NCBI GenBank assembly: GCA_026647295.1 | Contig: JAPKHB010000083.1 | Span: forward strand, 1-11,719 | From: Planctomycetota bacterium | Lineage (GTDB): Bacteria > Planctomycetota > PLA2 > JAEUHO01 | Direction of reading: 5' to 3' | Length of the DNA stretch: 11,719 bases | Shown here: positions 1 to 7,865 of the stretch, piece by piece | Numbering within the stretch: position 1 is the first letter of the stretch | How the letters are laid out: each line of letters opens with the position of its first letter | The notes under the pieces: model-generated | The model's input: the letters and a program-made list of their open reading frames with translations, nothing else | Database searches by the model: none | What the model was told of the DNA's origin: nothing | Position numbers and translations under genes: made by a program

Positions 1-52
1 CCCCGCGCCCCCTCTGCACCCCCCGCGTGCTCCCGTGTGCTGGGTCGATGCG
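1..52. other. Edge segment downstream of the mutase gene, no feature seen
   Basis: These 52 bases follow the mutase stop codon on the minus strand. They contain no recognisable terminator, gene start or repeat. A gene for the missing B12-binding subunit could begin just beyond the left edge, but nothing here shows it. Confidence 0.5.
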
Positions 53-1714
<1,662 letters not shown>

Positions 1715-1738
1715 GGACCCTCCCCGCCCGCGGGGTCC
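1715..1738 (-). other. Possible leader hairpin abutting the mutase start codon
   Basis: On the minus strand GGACCC and GGGTCC form a 6-bp stem around a 12-nt G-rich loop, and the 3' arm ends directly at the ATG of the mutase gene. The purine-rich ribosome-binding stretch (GGGGAGGG) runs from the loop into the 3' arm, so the fold could modulate initiation. In DNA this G+C-rich such stems are common, so the call is weak. It does not resemble a cobalamin riboswitch. Confidence 0.2.
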
Positions 1739-1765
1739 GCCGGGCCCCGGGACGCGGCTTCCACC

Positions 1766-2698
1766 CTACCGCCGGCCGGCGCGCGGCCCGCCCAGGCGCC
1801 CGAGCGCCGCGCGGCAGGCCTCCAGATCCGCGGGGGGCGGCGCGGTCACCTCGAGGCGCCCGCCGGCGCGCGGATGGGGGAAGGCGAGCGTGAGCGCGTG
1901 GAGCATCAGGCGGGGCGCGTGCTCCTCGCCCGGGGCGTCCCGCCGGCCGTAGGCGCGGTCGCCCACGATCGGATGGCCGAGGTGCTTGAGGTGCACGCGG
2001 ATCTGGTGCGTCCGCCCCGTGTGGGGGTGGCAGCGCAGCAGCGCGTGGCGCGCCATGGTCTCGACCACCTCCCAGCGGGTCAGGGCGCGCCGGCCCCCCG
2101 GCCGGACCTCCATGCGGGTGCGATGGACCGGCGAGCGCCCGATCGGCGCGTCCACCTCCCCCGCGGCGGCGGCGGGCACCCCGTGCACCAACGCGAGGTA
2201 CGTCTTTTCGACGCGGCGCTCCGCAAAGGCGCGGCCAAGGGCGCGCTGGGCGAACTCGGAGAGCGCGACGACGATCACGCCCGAGGTCTCCCGGTCGAGG
2301 CGGTGGACGATGCCGGGGCGGTCGGCGCCGCCGAGCGCCGGCAGGTCGCCGACGCGGTGCGCGAGCGCGTTGGCCAGCGTCCCGCCCGGGCGCCCGCTGC
2401 CCGGATGGACCGCGAGGCCCGCCGCCTTGTCGAGCACCAGGAACTCCTCGTCCGCATGGAGCACGACCAGCGGGATGGGCTCCGGCGTCACCTCGAAGGG
2501 GCGTACGGGGGGGAGGTCCACCTCCACCTCCTCCCCGCCTTGCACCGCGTGGCGGGCCGGCCGCGGGAGGCCGTTGACACGCACGCGACCGTCGCGGATC
2601 CAGCGCGCGATCGCGGTGCGGGAGTGGTCCGGCAGCCGGTCCGCCAGCGCCCGGTCCAGCCGCTTGCCGCGCGCCGAGGCATCCAGGGTAAGGCGCAC
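1766..2698 (-). CDS. RluD-like 23S rRNA pseudouridine synthase (RluA family)
   Basis: This gene encodes an RNA-modifying enzyme that isomerises uridines to pseudouridine, by family resemblance in helix 69 of 23S rRNA as RluD does. Two domains are visible. An S4-like RNA-binding domain lies in residues 1-75 (GKRLDRALADRLPDHSR, then WIRDGRVRVNG). The RluA catalytic domain follows, with the signature GIVHRLDRETSG. Its catalytic Asp is residue 135 counted from the GTG start, close to Asp139 of E. coli RluD. Later motifs RTHQIRVHLKHLGHPIVGD and RLMLHALTLAF are also typical. The length of 310 residues is near the usual 320. The start is uncertain: GTG at 2698 has only a weak upstream GAG, while an in-frame ATT at 2722 lies 6 nt after AGGAG and would add eight residues. 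It is the first gene of a likely two-gene unit with the mutase. RluC or another RluA paralogue cannot be excluded. Confidence 0.92.
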   Translation of the reverse strand: MRLTLDASARGKRLDRALADRLPDHSRTAIARWIRDGRVRVNGLPRPARHAVQGGEEVEVDLPPVRPFEVTPEPIPLVVLHADEEFLVLDKAAGLAVHPGSGRPGGTLANALAHRVGDLPALGGADRPGIVHRLDRETSGVIVVALSEFAQRALGRAFAERRVEKTYLALVHGVPAAAAGEVDAPIGRSPVHRTRMEVRPGGRRALTRWEVVETMARHALLRCHPHTGRTHQIRVHLKHLGHPIVGDRAYGRRDAPGEEHAPRLMLHALTLAFPHPRAGGRLEVTAPPPADLEACRAALGRLGGPRAGRR

Positions 2699-2809
2699 GG
2701 GGGCGGGCTCGGACGGCGGAATGGGCGGCTCCTGGCGGCGTTGGGGCCGAACGCGGGCGGCCCACGGAACCGTTGTACCCTCCGGCAACCGCCCTCGGAG
2801 CCTGCCGCC
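2699..2809. promoter_or_regulatory. Divergent promoter region between pseudouridine synthase and HEAT-repeat genes
   Basis: This 111-bp gap separates two divergently transcribed genes and must hold the start signals for both. On the plus strand TACCCT (2776-2781) fits the TANNNT pattern of a -10 box, 28 nt before the GTG of the HEAT-repeat gene, but no convincing -35 element lies at the right distance. On the minus strand TACAAC overlaps the same place. Nothing more specific is visible. Confidence 0.3.
2720..2733 (-). promoter_or_regulatory. AGGAG ribosome-binding site positioned for an ATT codon
   Basis: On the minus strand AGGAG (2729-2733) is followed after 6 nt by ATT (2720-2722), in frame with the pseudouridine synthase and with no stop between. 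This is the only good Shine-Dalgarno match near that gene's start. Either initiation is at the rare codon ATT, or the site is incidental and GTG at 2698 is used. No in-frame ATG, GTG or TTG is found between the AGGAG and GTG 2698. Confidence 0.35.
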
Positions 2810-4372
2810 GTGTCCGCGACCGATCCCCTGCCTTCGACGCCTCCCGAGGCCCCGCGGGCGGCCGCGCCGCCGGCGGCCAGGCCGGGGGCCGCGCCCGCCC
2901 CCCCCTGGCGGCGCTACGCGCTGATCGGCGCGCCGCTCCTCGTGCTGGCCGCGACCGCGGTGCTCGTCTTCCTGCCGCGGATCCGGATCGCGACGGCCAT
3001 CAACGGGCTGGGCTCCCTGGACGGCCGCGCCGCCGAGTCGCACCGCCGGTTCCTCATGGAGCACGAGGACCGCGCGCTGGTGGACCGGCTGCTGGTCGAG
3101 GCCGTCGAAGACGAGTCGCGCTCCTTCCACGTCCGACGGGAGGCCGGCGCGCTGGTCCTCGGCCGGCTCGGCATCGACCCGCACATCAGCCGGCTGCTCC
3201 GCGAAGGATCGCTCGGCGCCCGCGCGGTCGCGGTGAGCGTGCTGTCGGAGAGCCGGGAACTGCGGAACTTCCAGTACTTCGTCGACACCCCGGAGTTCCG
3301 CATCCAGGAGACGGTGCGGGAGTGGCTGGGGCGCCGGGGCGACGCGACGCGTTGGCGGGCCATCCAGCTGGCGCGGCGCCTGCAGATGGCCGACGCGCTC
3401 GACCCGATCGTCGCGATCCTGGACGAGCCCGCCCACGCGGCCATGCACCAGCAGGACCGCTACCAGCTCGTGGTGGCCGCGGCCGCCGCCCTCGAGACCT
3501 TCAAGGCTTGCGGCGAACTCGGGCGCGTGCTGGCCCTGGCCGAGGCCGACGCGGATCCGGCCGTGCGCCGGGCCTGCCTGGAGATCGCCGTGCGCGCCTC
3601 CGCCCTGGAGGGCGGGGCGTGCCCGGGGGCCCTGGACCCGGCGCGGCTCGCCGCGGCCGTCGCCGCCGCGCTCGACTCCGGCGTCCACGAGTTGGCGCAG
3701 CAGGCGCTGCTCCTCGTCACCCGGGCGCCCGACCTGGGGCGCGGCCGCGCGGAGGTCATCCGCGAACTCCTCGAGCGCAACCGCCACCCCGACCCGGGCA
3801 AGCGCGAGGTCCAGCGCCGCCACGCCCTGGACGCCCTGGCGGCGCTGGGCGATCCCCAGGTGATCGCCGCCCTGCCGGTGTACGCGCACGATCCGATGGC
3901 CTCCGTCCGCTCCTCGGCGCTCGAGGCCGCGGTGCGCCGGGCCGAGCCCGTGGCGACCTCGCTGTTCGTGGGCGTGCTGGACAACGAGACCGAGAGCGAG
4001 GCGCTCTTCGAGGCGGCGCTGCGGGCCTTGCGCGACGCCGCGGGCGGGCGCTACGTCGGCCTGTCCGACGCCATGAAGTTCAAGGCCTCGAAGGAGCCGG
4101 CCGCCTTCCGCGCCGTGCTCCAGCAGGTGTTCCGCGCGGGCGAGGCCGAGGGACTGGTGCGGGCCCACATGGTCGAGCGCTGGTGGATCTGGCACGCGCG
4201 GAACCTGGGGCTCTCCGAGACGCAGGCCGAGCAGGCGTTCGCCACCCGCCGCGCGTTCTGGGAGGCCGCCCGGCGGCGCGACGTCGCGGGGGCGCGCCAG
4301 GCGCTCGAGGCGTACGGCCCGGCGCCGGCGGCGCTGTTCCTCTATGAGGAGGGGTGGCTTGCGGCGAGGTAG
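2810..4372 (+). CDS. Membrane-anchored HEAT-repeat-like protein of unknown function
   Basis: This 520-residue protein starts at a GTG preceded by GGAG at 9-nt spacing. The N-terminus (1-32) is rich in Pro and Ala, followed by WRRY and one strong hydrophobic segment at about 36-56, which suggests a single-pass anchor with a short cytoplasmic tail. The remainder is helical and Ala/Leu/Arg-rich, with degenerate HEAT-type units. Examples are the stretch from REAGALVLGRLG to VAVSVLSES, ADPAVRRACLEIAVRAS, RRHALDALAALGDPQVIAALP and DPMASVRSSALEAAVRRAEP. HEAT arrays are usually protein-binding scaffolds, and no catalytic motif is seen. The C-terminal 100 residues are less repetitive and hold a Trp-rich patch (VERWWIWHARN). 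Its end overlaps the transglutaminase-like gene, so the two are probably made together. The longer open frame upstream is only antisense of the pseudouridine synthase and mutase genes. Function is unknown, and the repeat call rests on pattern. Confidence 0.8.
   Translation: MSATDPLPSTPPEAPRAAAPPAARPGAAPAPPWRRYALIGAPLLVLAATAVLVFLPRIRIATAINGLGSLDGRAAESHRRFLMEHEDRALVDRLLVEAVEDESRSFHVRREAGALVLGRLGIDPHISRLLREGSLGARAVAVSVLSESRELRNFQYFVDTPEFRIQETVREWLGRRGDATRWRAIQLARRLQMADALDPIVAILDEPAHAAMHQQDRYQLVVAAAAALETFKACGELGRVLALAEADADPAVRRACLEIAVRASALEGGACPGALDPARLAAAVAAALDSGVHELAQQALLLVTRAPDLGRGRAEVIRELLERNRHPDPGKREVQRRHALDALAALGDPQVIAALPVYAHDPMASVRSSALEAAVRRAEPVATSLFVGVLDNETESEALFEAALRALRDAAGGRYVGLSDAMKFKASKEPAAFRAVLQQVFRAGEAEGLVRAHMVERWWIWHARNLGLSETQAEQAFATRRAFWEAARRRDVAGARQALEAYGPAPAALFLYEEGWLAAR
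4347..4361 (+). promoter_or_regulatory. AGGAGG ribosome-binding site selecting a TTG start
   Basis: AGGAGG (4347-4352) lies inside the last codons of the HEAT-repeat gene and 6 nt before an in-frame TTG (4359-4361), which is ideal spacing. The nearby ATG at 4344 overlaps the start of this motif and has no ribosome-binding site of its own at a suitable distance. A GTG at 4354 is out of frame. TTG is therefore preferred as the start of the transglutaminase-like gene. Confidence 0.65.
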
Positions 4373-5480
4373 GCCGCCGACCCGGCGCGGCCAGGGCCCC
4401 GGGCGGCCGGCCCTGTGCGTGCGGGGCGGCCTGCTCGGGTTGCTGCTCCTGGCGGCGCCGGCGGGCGCCTGGGCGAAGGACGCACCCCCGGCCTTCGAGG
4501 GGGCCTGGCGGCTCGTCCCCGGGGCGGAGCGGCGGCTGGACGTCGCGCTCGAGGGCCGCTTCGAGGCGCCGCGGCTCGCGGCCGCGCGTTGGGCGCTGAT
4601 CGCCCCCCGGCTCCCCGAGCACCCCTGGCAGCGCGTCGACGCCCTGGACTTCTACGTGCCCGTCAATCCGCGCGCTCCCGCGTTCGAGGCCACGACCGAA
4701 GAGGTGGAGGACCGGCGCCTTCCCGGGCGGAGGCTCCTGCGCCTGCTGGCCACGCCGCGCGAGGCCGGCCCGGCGATCTCGTACGTGCTGACCGCGCGCG
4801 TCACGCTGCGGGGCCTCGGGCTCGCGCCGGGGGCGCCACCGGAGGCCGTGCCGCCGTTGGCCGAGGCCGAGCGGCGCGCCTTCTCCGCGCGCACGGAGGC
4901 GCTGGACTTCGAGGCGGCGGGCGTCACGGCCTGGCGCGCGGCGGCGGGTCTTGAGCGGCGCGCGGGCGAGCGCGACCTGGCCTACGCGTGGCGCGTGCTC
5001 GCCGCGCTGCGGGCACGCCTTGCGTACCGTTTCCCTCCGCCGTCCCCGGAGCGCCGGCCGGCGCAGGTGGTCGCGGACGGCGGCTCGGACTGCGGGGGGC
5101 TGTGCGCCCTGTTCGTGGCGCTGCTGCGCGGGGTGGGGATCCCCGCCCGCTGCGTCGTGGGGCGGTGGGCCATCCCCGACCGCGACGAGGACCCGCAGTA
5201 CCACGTGCGGGCGGAGTTTCATGCCGCGGGCGTGGGGTGGGTGCCGGCCGATCCGGCGGGCGCGGTGCAGTGGCCCGGCGGCGTGGCCCAGGCCTTCGGG
5301 CGCCACGAAGCCAACTTTCTCGTGATGCACCTGGACTACGAGATCGAGGTGGACACGGCGCTCTTCGGGGTCCAGGCCCAGCGCTGGCTCCAGACGCCGG
5401 TGTTCTGGGTGCGCGGGACCGGCAGCGTGGACGGCTGGCGGGAGCACTCCACCTACCGCGTGCGGGCGAGCGCCCGCTGA
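4359..5480 (+). CDS. Secreted transglutaminase-like (papain-fold) protein
   Basis: This 373-residue protein (378 if ATG 4344 is used) has an Arg-rich N-terminus. A hydrophobic stretch follows, ending in AGAWA before KDAPP, which reads as a signal peptide with cleavage after AWA, so the protein should act outside the inner membrane. An N-terminal region of about 200 residues resembles the beta-rich domain that often precedes bacterial transglutaminase cores. The core is clear: SDCGGLCALFVALLRGVGIPARCVVGRW with Cys245, YHVRAEFHAAGVGWVPADPAGA with His282 and Asp298, in the order and spacing of the Cys-His-Asp triad. Such proteins act as peptidases, amidases or crosslinking enzymes, and the substrate cannot be read from sequence. 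The gene overlaps the HEAT-repeat gene by 14 nt, suggesting translational coupling. It ends 10 bp from the convergent foldase gene. Confidence 0.88.
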   Translation: MRRGRPPTRRGQGPGRPALCVRGGLLGLLLLAAPAGAWAKDAPPAFEGAWRLVPGAERRLDVALEGRFEAPRLAAARWALIAPRLPEHPWQRVDALDFYVPVNPRAPAFEATTEEVEDRRLPGRRLLRLLATPREAGPAISYVLTARVTLRGLGLAPGAPPEAVPPLAEAERRAFSARTEALDFEAAGVTAWRAAAGLERRAGERDLAYAWRVLAALRARLAYRFPPPSPERRPAQVVADGGSDCGGLCALFVALLRGVGIPARCVVGRWAIPDRDEDPQYHVRAEFHAAGVGWVPADPAGAVQWPGGVAQAFGRHEANFLVMHLDYEIEVDTALFGVQAQRWLQTPVFWVRGTGSVDGWREHSTYRVRASAR

Positions 5481-5498
5481 CCACGCCGCGTCAGCGGG
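5473..5498. terminator. Candidate bidirectional hairpin terminator between convergent genes
   Basis: CCCGCTGAC (5473-5481) and GTCAGCGGG (5490-5498) form a perfect 9-bp stem with an 8-nt loop. The stem contains the TGA stop of the transglutaminase-like gene in one arm and, on the other strand, the TGA stop of the foldase gene in the opposite arm, so both transcripts would carry the same hairpin. No T-run follows on either side, so this is not a classical intrinsic terminator. In very G+C-rich genomes stems without T-tracts are often the only visible end signal. Confidence 0.5.
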
Positions 5499-7008
5499 GC
5501 GGGACGCTGCGCTGGGCCAGCGGCCAGCGCACGCGCACGGCGCCCGGCGCGTGCAGGTGTTCCTCCAGCCAGCTCCGGGCCTTTTGGCGCGCGATCCGCT
5601 CCACCAGGATCGGCCGGATCTCCGCGGGGTTGCGCGCCGGACGGGACTCCTCGCGCCGCAGCACGTGGACCTCGGAGAGCGTCTCCACCGGGCTGCTGAT
5701 GTCGCCGTCCTTCATGCCGGCCGCGTAGTCGTACAGCAGGCGGTCGCGGTCGGTGTTGTACAGGCGCACCTGCGTCGCCGTGTAGGTGGGATCGCGCAGG
5801 TTGTTGATGTCGCTGGCGATCTTGGAGAACGGGATGCCGCGGGCGAGGCTCTGGGCCACCTGGCGCGCCAGCTCCAGCGCTTCGCGCTTGCTGCGCACCT
5901 TCGTGGCGACGAAACTGCTACGCTCCTGGGCGAAGGTGATCTTCACGTCGGTCACGATCAGGTACGCGCCGTACCGTGTGTCCCGGCCGTCTTCGAACTC
6001 GCGGGCGACGTCCGCGTCGGTCACTTCGACGCGCATGCGGCGCACCAGCCCGAGCAGGCCCCGGTAGTAGCGGTGCTTGAACACGTCCTCCTCGCGGATC
6101 TTGAACTCCGCCTGGAAGCGGTCCGAGAAGGTCACCGTCTGCCACGCGACGTGCTGCTGGAAGTCCCGCTCCAGGGGCCACAGTTCGCGAAGGTGGGCGA
6201 GTTCCTGCTCCAGCTCGGCGTCGGTGAGGCGCACCCCCTCGGCCACCATCAGCGCGGTCTTGCACTCCTGGTCGAGGATCTCCCGTACGTCGTCCGAGGG
6301 CAGGCGCAGCACGAGTTGCTGGCCATAGTGGGCGGTGGTGATGGGCGCGCCGTTCACCGTGGCGACCACGCCCGGGGCGAGGACGGCCGGCGGCCGGGGC
6401 GGGTCGCGCTCCACGTGCTCCACGATGGGCACGCCGTATTCGATCTGCGACCGCCGGAGCAGCGTGTCGATGACGAAGGTGACCTGGCGCAGCCGCAGCC
6501 CGTCGTCCGATGGCAGCGTCTTGCCCAGGTGGCTGGGGTGCTCCGCCACCCGCTCCTTGCGCAGCACGTGCAGCAGGCGGGCGCGGGCCTCCTCCGTCGA
6601 ACTCCCCTGTTCGCGGATCACGTCGACCAGCGTCTGCTCGCCGCCCGACGTGCGGCGGATCTGGGCGTTCAGGTCCTCCCACTTCTTGTCCACGTCCGCC
6701 GGCGTGACGGCGATGCCCAACCGCTCGCACTCCTGCTCCACCATCATCTCCTCGATGATCTCCTCGAGGATCGCGCGGGGGCCGCTGCGTTCGCTGCGCA
6801 GGCGCGGCAGCATGTGCTGGACCGCGGCCTGGCACAGGCCGTCGTAGGTGAGCGTGAGTTCGCCCACCTTGGCCACGACGCCGTCGGGGAGCGGCGCTTC
6901 GGCCGGTTCGTCGGGGGCCGCGCGGGCGGGGCCGGCCACGCCGAGCGACAGCGCGGCCAGGGCGAGGGCGGCGGCGGCGAGGCGGCGCCGGAGAGGGGGG
7001 TGCGTCAT
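5491..7008 (-). CDS. Secreted SurA/parvulin-like foldase (peptidyl-prolyl isomerase family)
   Basis: This 505-residue protein starts with a classical signal peptide (RRR, a long Ala/Leu core, cleavage likely after ARA at residue 30), so it should be periplasmic. Two SurA-N-like chaperone units are visible. The first opens with GVVAKVGELTLT at residue 43, the second with GVVATVNGAPITT at residue 213. Each continues into a helical stretch containing an ILEE or ILDQ helix, later the turn LTDAELEQ in the second. From about residue 335 comes VEVTDADVAREF, a segment in place of the usual SHILV, then SKREALELARQVAQSLARGIPFSKIASDI, which has the outline of a parvulin domain. Key parvulin residues look altered, so isomerase activity is doubtful and a chaperone role is likelier. 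The ATG has only a weak upstream GGAG but a well-formed promoter. The gene is divergent from the lipoprotein gene and convergent with the transglutaminase-like gene. Confidence 0.82.
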   Translation of the reverse strand: MTHPPLRRRLAAAALALAALSLGVAGPARAAPDEPAEAPLPDGVVAKVGELTLTYDGLCQAAVQHMLPRLRSERSGPRAILEEIIEEMMVEQECERLGIAVTPADVDKKWEDLNAQIRRTSGGEQTLVDVIREQGSSTEEARARLLHVLRKERVAEHPSHLGKTLPSDDGLRLRQVTFVIDTLLRRSQIEYGVPIVEHVERDPPRPPAVLAPGVVATVNGAPITTAHYGQQLVLRLPSDDVREILDQECKTALMVAEGVRLTDAELEQELAHLRELWPLERDFQQHVAWQTVTFSDRFQAEFKIREEDVFKHRYYRGLLGLVRRMRVEVTDADVAREFEDGRDTRYGAYLIVTDVKITFAQERSSFVATKVRSKREALELARQVAQSLARGIPFSKIASDINNLRDPTYTATQVRLYNTDRDRLLYDYAAGMKDGDISSPVETLSEVHVLRREESRPARNPAEIRPILVERIARQKARSWLEEHLHAPGAVRVRWPLAQRSVPPR

Positions 7009-7050
7009 GAGACCGTCACGGCTCCAACGGCGAAGGGGCAGCCACCGACG

Positions 7051-7079
7051 AGCCTAGGGGTGCCCCAAGGCAGGGTCAA
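7051..7079 (-). promoter_or_regulatory. Sigma70-type promoter for the foldase gene
   Basis: On the minus strand TTGACC (7074-7079) and TAGGCT (7051-7056) are separated by exactly 17 bp. The -35 matches consensus at five of six positions, and the -10 keeps the TA....T frame. The -10 lies 42 nt before the ATG of the foldase gene, leaving a leader of about 35 nt. This is the best-formed promoter in the window. Confidence 0.55.
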
Positions 7080-7086
7080 GGCGGGC

Positions 7087-7150
7087 GATGGCGCCCGGCG
7101 GGTGCGGTGGTCGGCGGGGCGGTGGCGGGAACGGGGCCGCGGGCGCCATC
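7087..7150. repeat. 11-bp inverted repeat in the divergent foldase/lipoprotein promoter region
   Basis: GATGGCGCCCG (7087-7097) and CGGGCGCCATC (7140-7150) are perfect inverted copies separated by 42 bp. They sit between the foldase -35 box (7074-7079) and a TTGACG (7160-7165) that could be a -35 box for the lipoprotein gene, although no good -10 follows it. The pair could bind a dimeric or looping regulator of both genes. Chance is possible in DNA of this composition. Confidence 0.3.
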
Positions 7151-7214
7151 CGGCGGTGCTTGACGGGGCCTACGCCCGCGGGCACCGTCAGGGCGAACCC
7201 GGTGGGAGGCTTCC

Positions 7215-7865
7215 ATGGGCGCGCGCGCGAAACCGTCGCTGTGGCTGGTGCTGGGGAGCGTTCTCTTCGTCGCGGGCTGCGCCGGCAGCGGGGCGCCGGA
7301 GCGCGCCGCCGGCCCCGGGGCGCCCGGTGCCGCGCCGGGGGGCGCGGCGGTGGCGCGTCCGGCGGGGCCGGCGATCCGCGTGACCTGGGAGGCGCTCGCG
7401 CGCGAGCGCGCGTTGTACGAGGGCTCGAAGTACCGGCGGCCCGGTGTCGTCGCGCCCCCGCTCCGCATCGTGCTGGTGAGCGAGAGCCACCCCAGCGTGG
7501 CGCAGGCGCGCGCGGCCCGCACCGAGGCGGAGCGCCAGGACCACGTGGGCGTCGCGGTGGTGCGGGACGCCGACATGGTCGCGCTGGTGCGCGGGCTGGA
7601 GAGCCGGGGCTACTTCCGCCTCGCGCGGCCGGGGCCGCCGGCCGAGGCGCTGCGCGAAAGCCCCGACGCCCGGGGCCTGGTGACGGTCGAGCGCGGCGGG
7701 CAGACGCACACCCTGGTCTCGCTGCGCGGCCAGGGCCAGAACCCGGCGACGAGCGCGGTCCCCCGCGCCTACTCGGACGCCAAGCAGGCGGTCATGCTGC
7801 TGCGCAACGCCAATCCCACCTTCAGCGTCTCGCGCGTCAGTCGCGGGAGCGTCCAGGTGCGGTGA
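7215..7865 (+). CDS. Putative lipoprotein of unknown function
   Basis: This 216-residue protein begins at an ATG with a good upstream GGGAGG. The N-terminus carries Arg and Lys, then a hydrophobic segment ending in the lipobox LFVAGC, so Cys22 is the likely lipidated residue and the mature protein is membrane-anchored. A Gly/Ala/Pro-rich linker runs to about residue 50. Beyond it is a compact domain with HPSVAQARAARTEAERQDHVGVAVVRD, a helix DMVALVRGLESRGYF, strands RGLVTVERGGQTHTLVSLRG and a final YSDAKQAVMLLRNANPTF. I do not recognise a named family or catalytic motif. Its stop overlaps the kdsB start as GTGA, so the two are probably translated together. A role in the envelope is inferred from the lipobox and from this coupling. 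Confidence 0.8.
   Translation: MGARAKPSLWLVLGSVLFVAGCAGSGAPERAAGPGAPGAAPGGAAVARPAGPAIRVTWEALARERALYEGSKYRRPGVVAPPLRIVLVSESHPSVAQARAARTEAERQDHVGVAVVRDADMVALVRGLESRGYFRLARPGPPAEALRESPDARGLVTVERGGQTHTLVSLRGQGQNPATSAVPRAYSDAKQAVMLLRNANPTFSVSRVSRGSVQVR

Noticed and set aside
1715..1765. Cobalamin riboswitch ahead of the B12-dependent mutase
   Set aside because: The 51-bp gap is far too short for a cobalamin riboswitch and lacks the conserved B12-box sequence.
2734..4195. Minus-strand upstream extension of the pseudouridine synthase frame to about 809 residues
   Set aside because: It is antisense of the HEAT-repeat gene, low in recognisable motifs, and no RluA-family member has such an extension. 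It is an absence of stop codons caused by base composition.
4080..5447. 455-residue minus-strand open frame opposite the transglutaminase-like gene
   Set aside because: The plus strand has a signal peptide and the complete Cys-His-Asp core. The reverse frame is Arg/Pro-rich with no motif.
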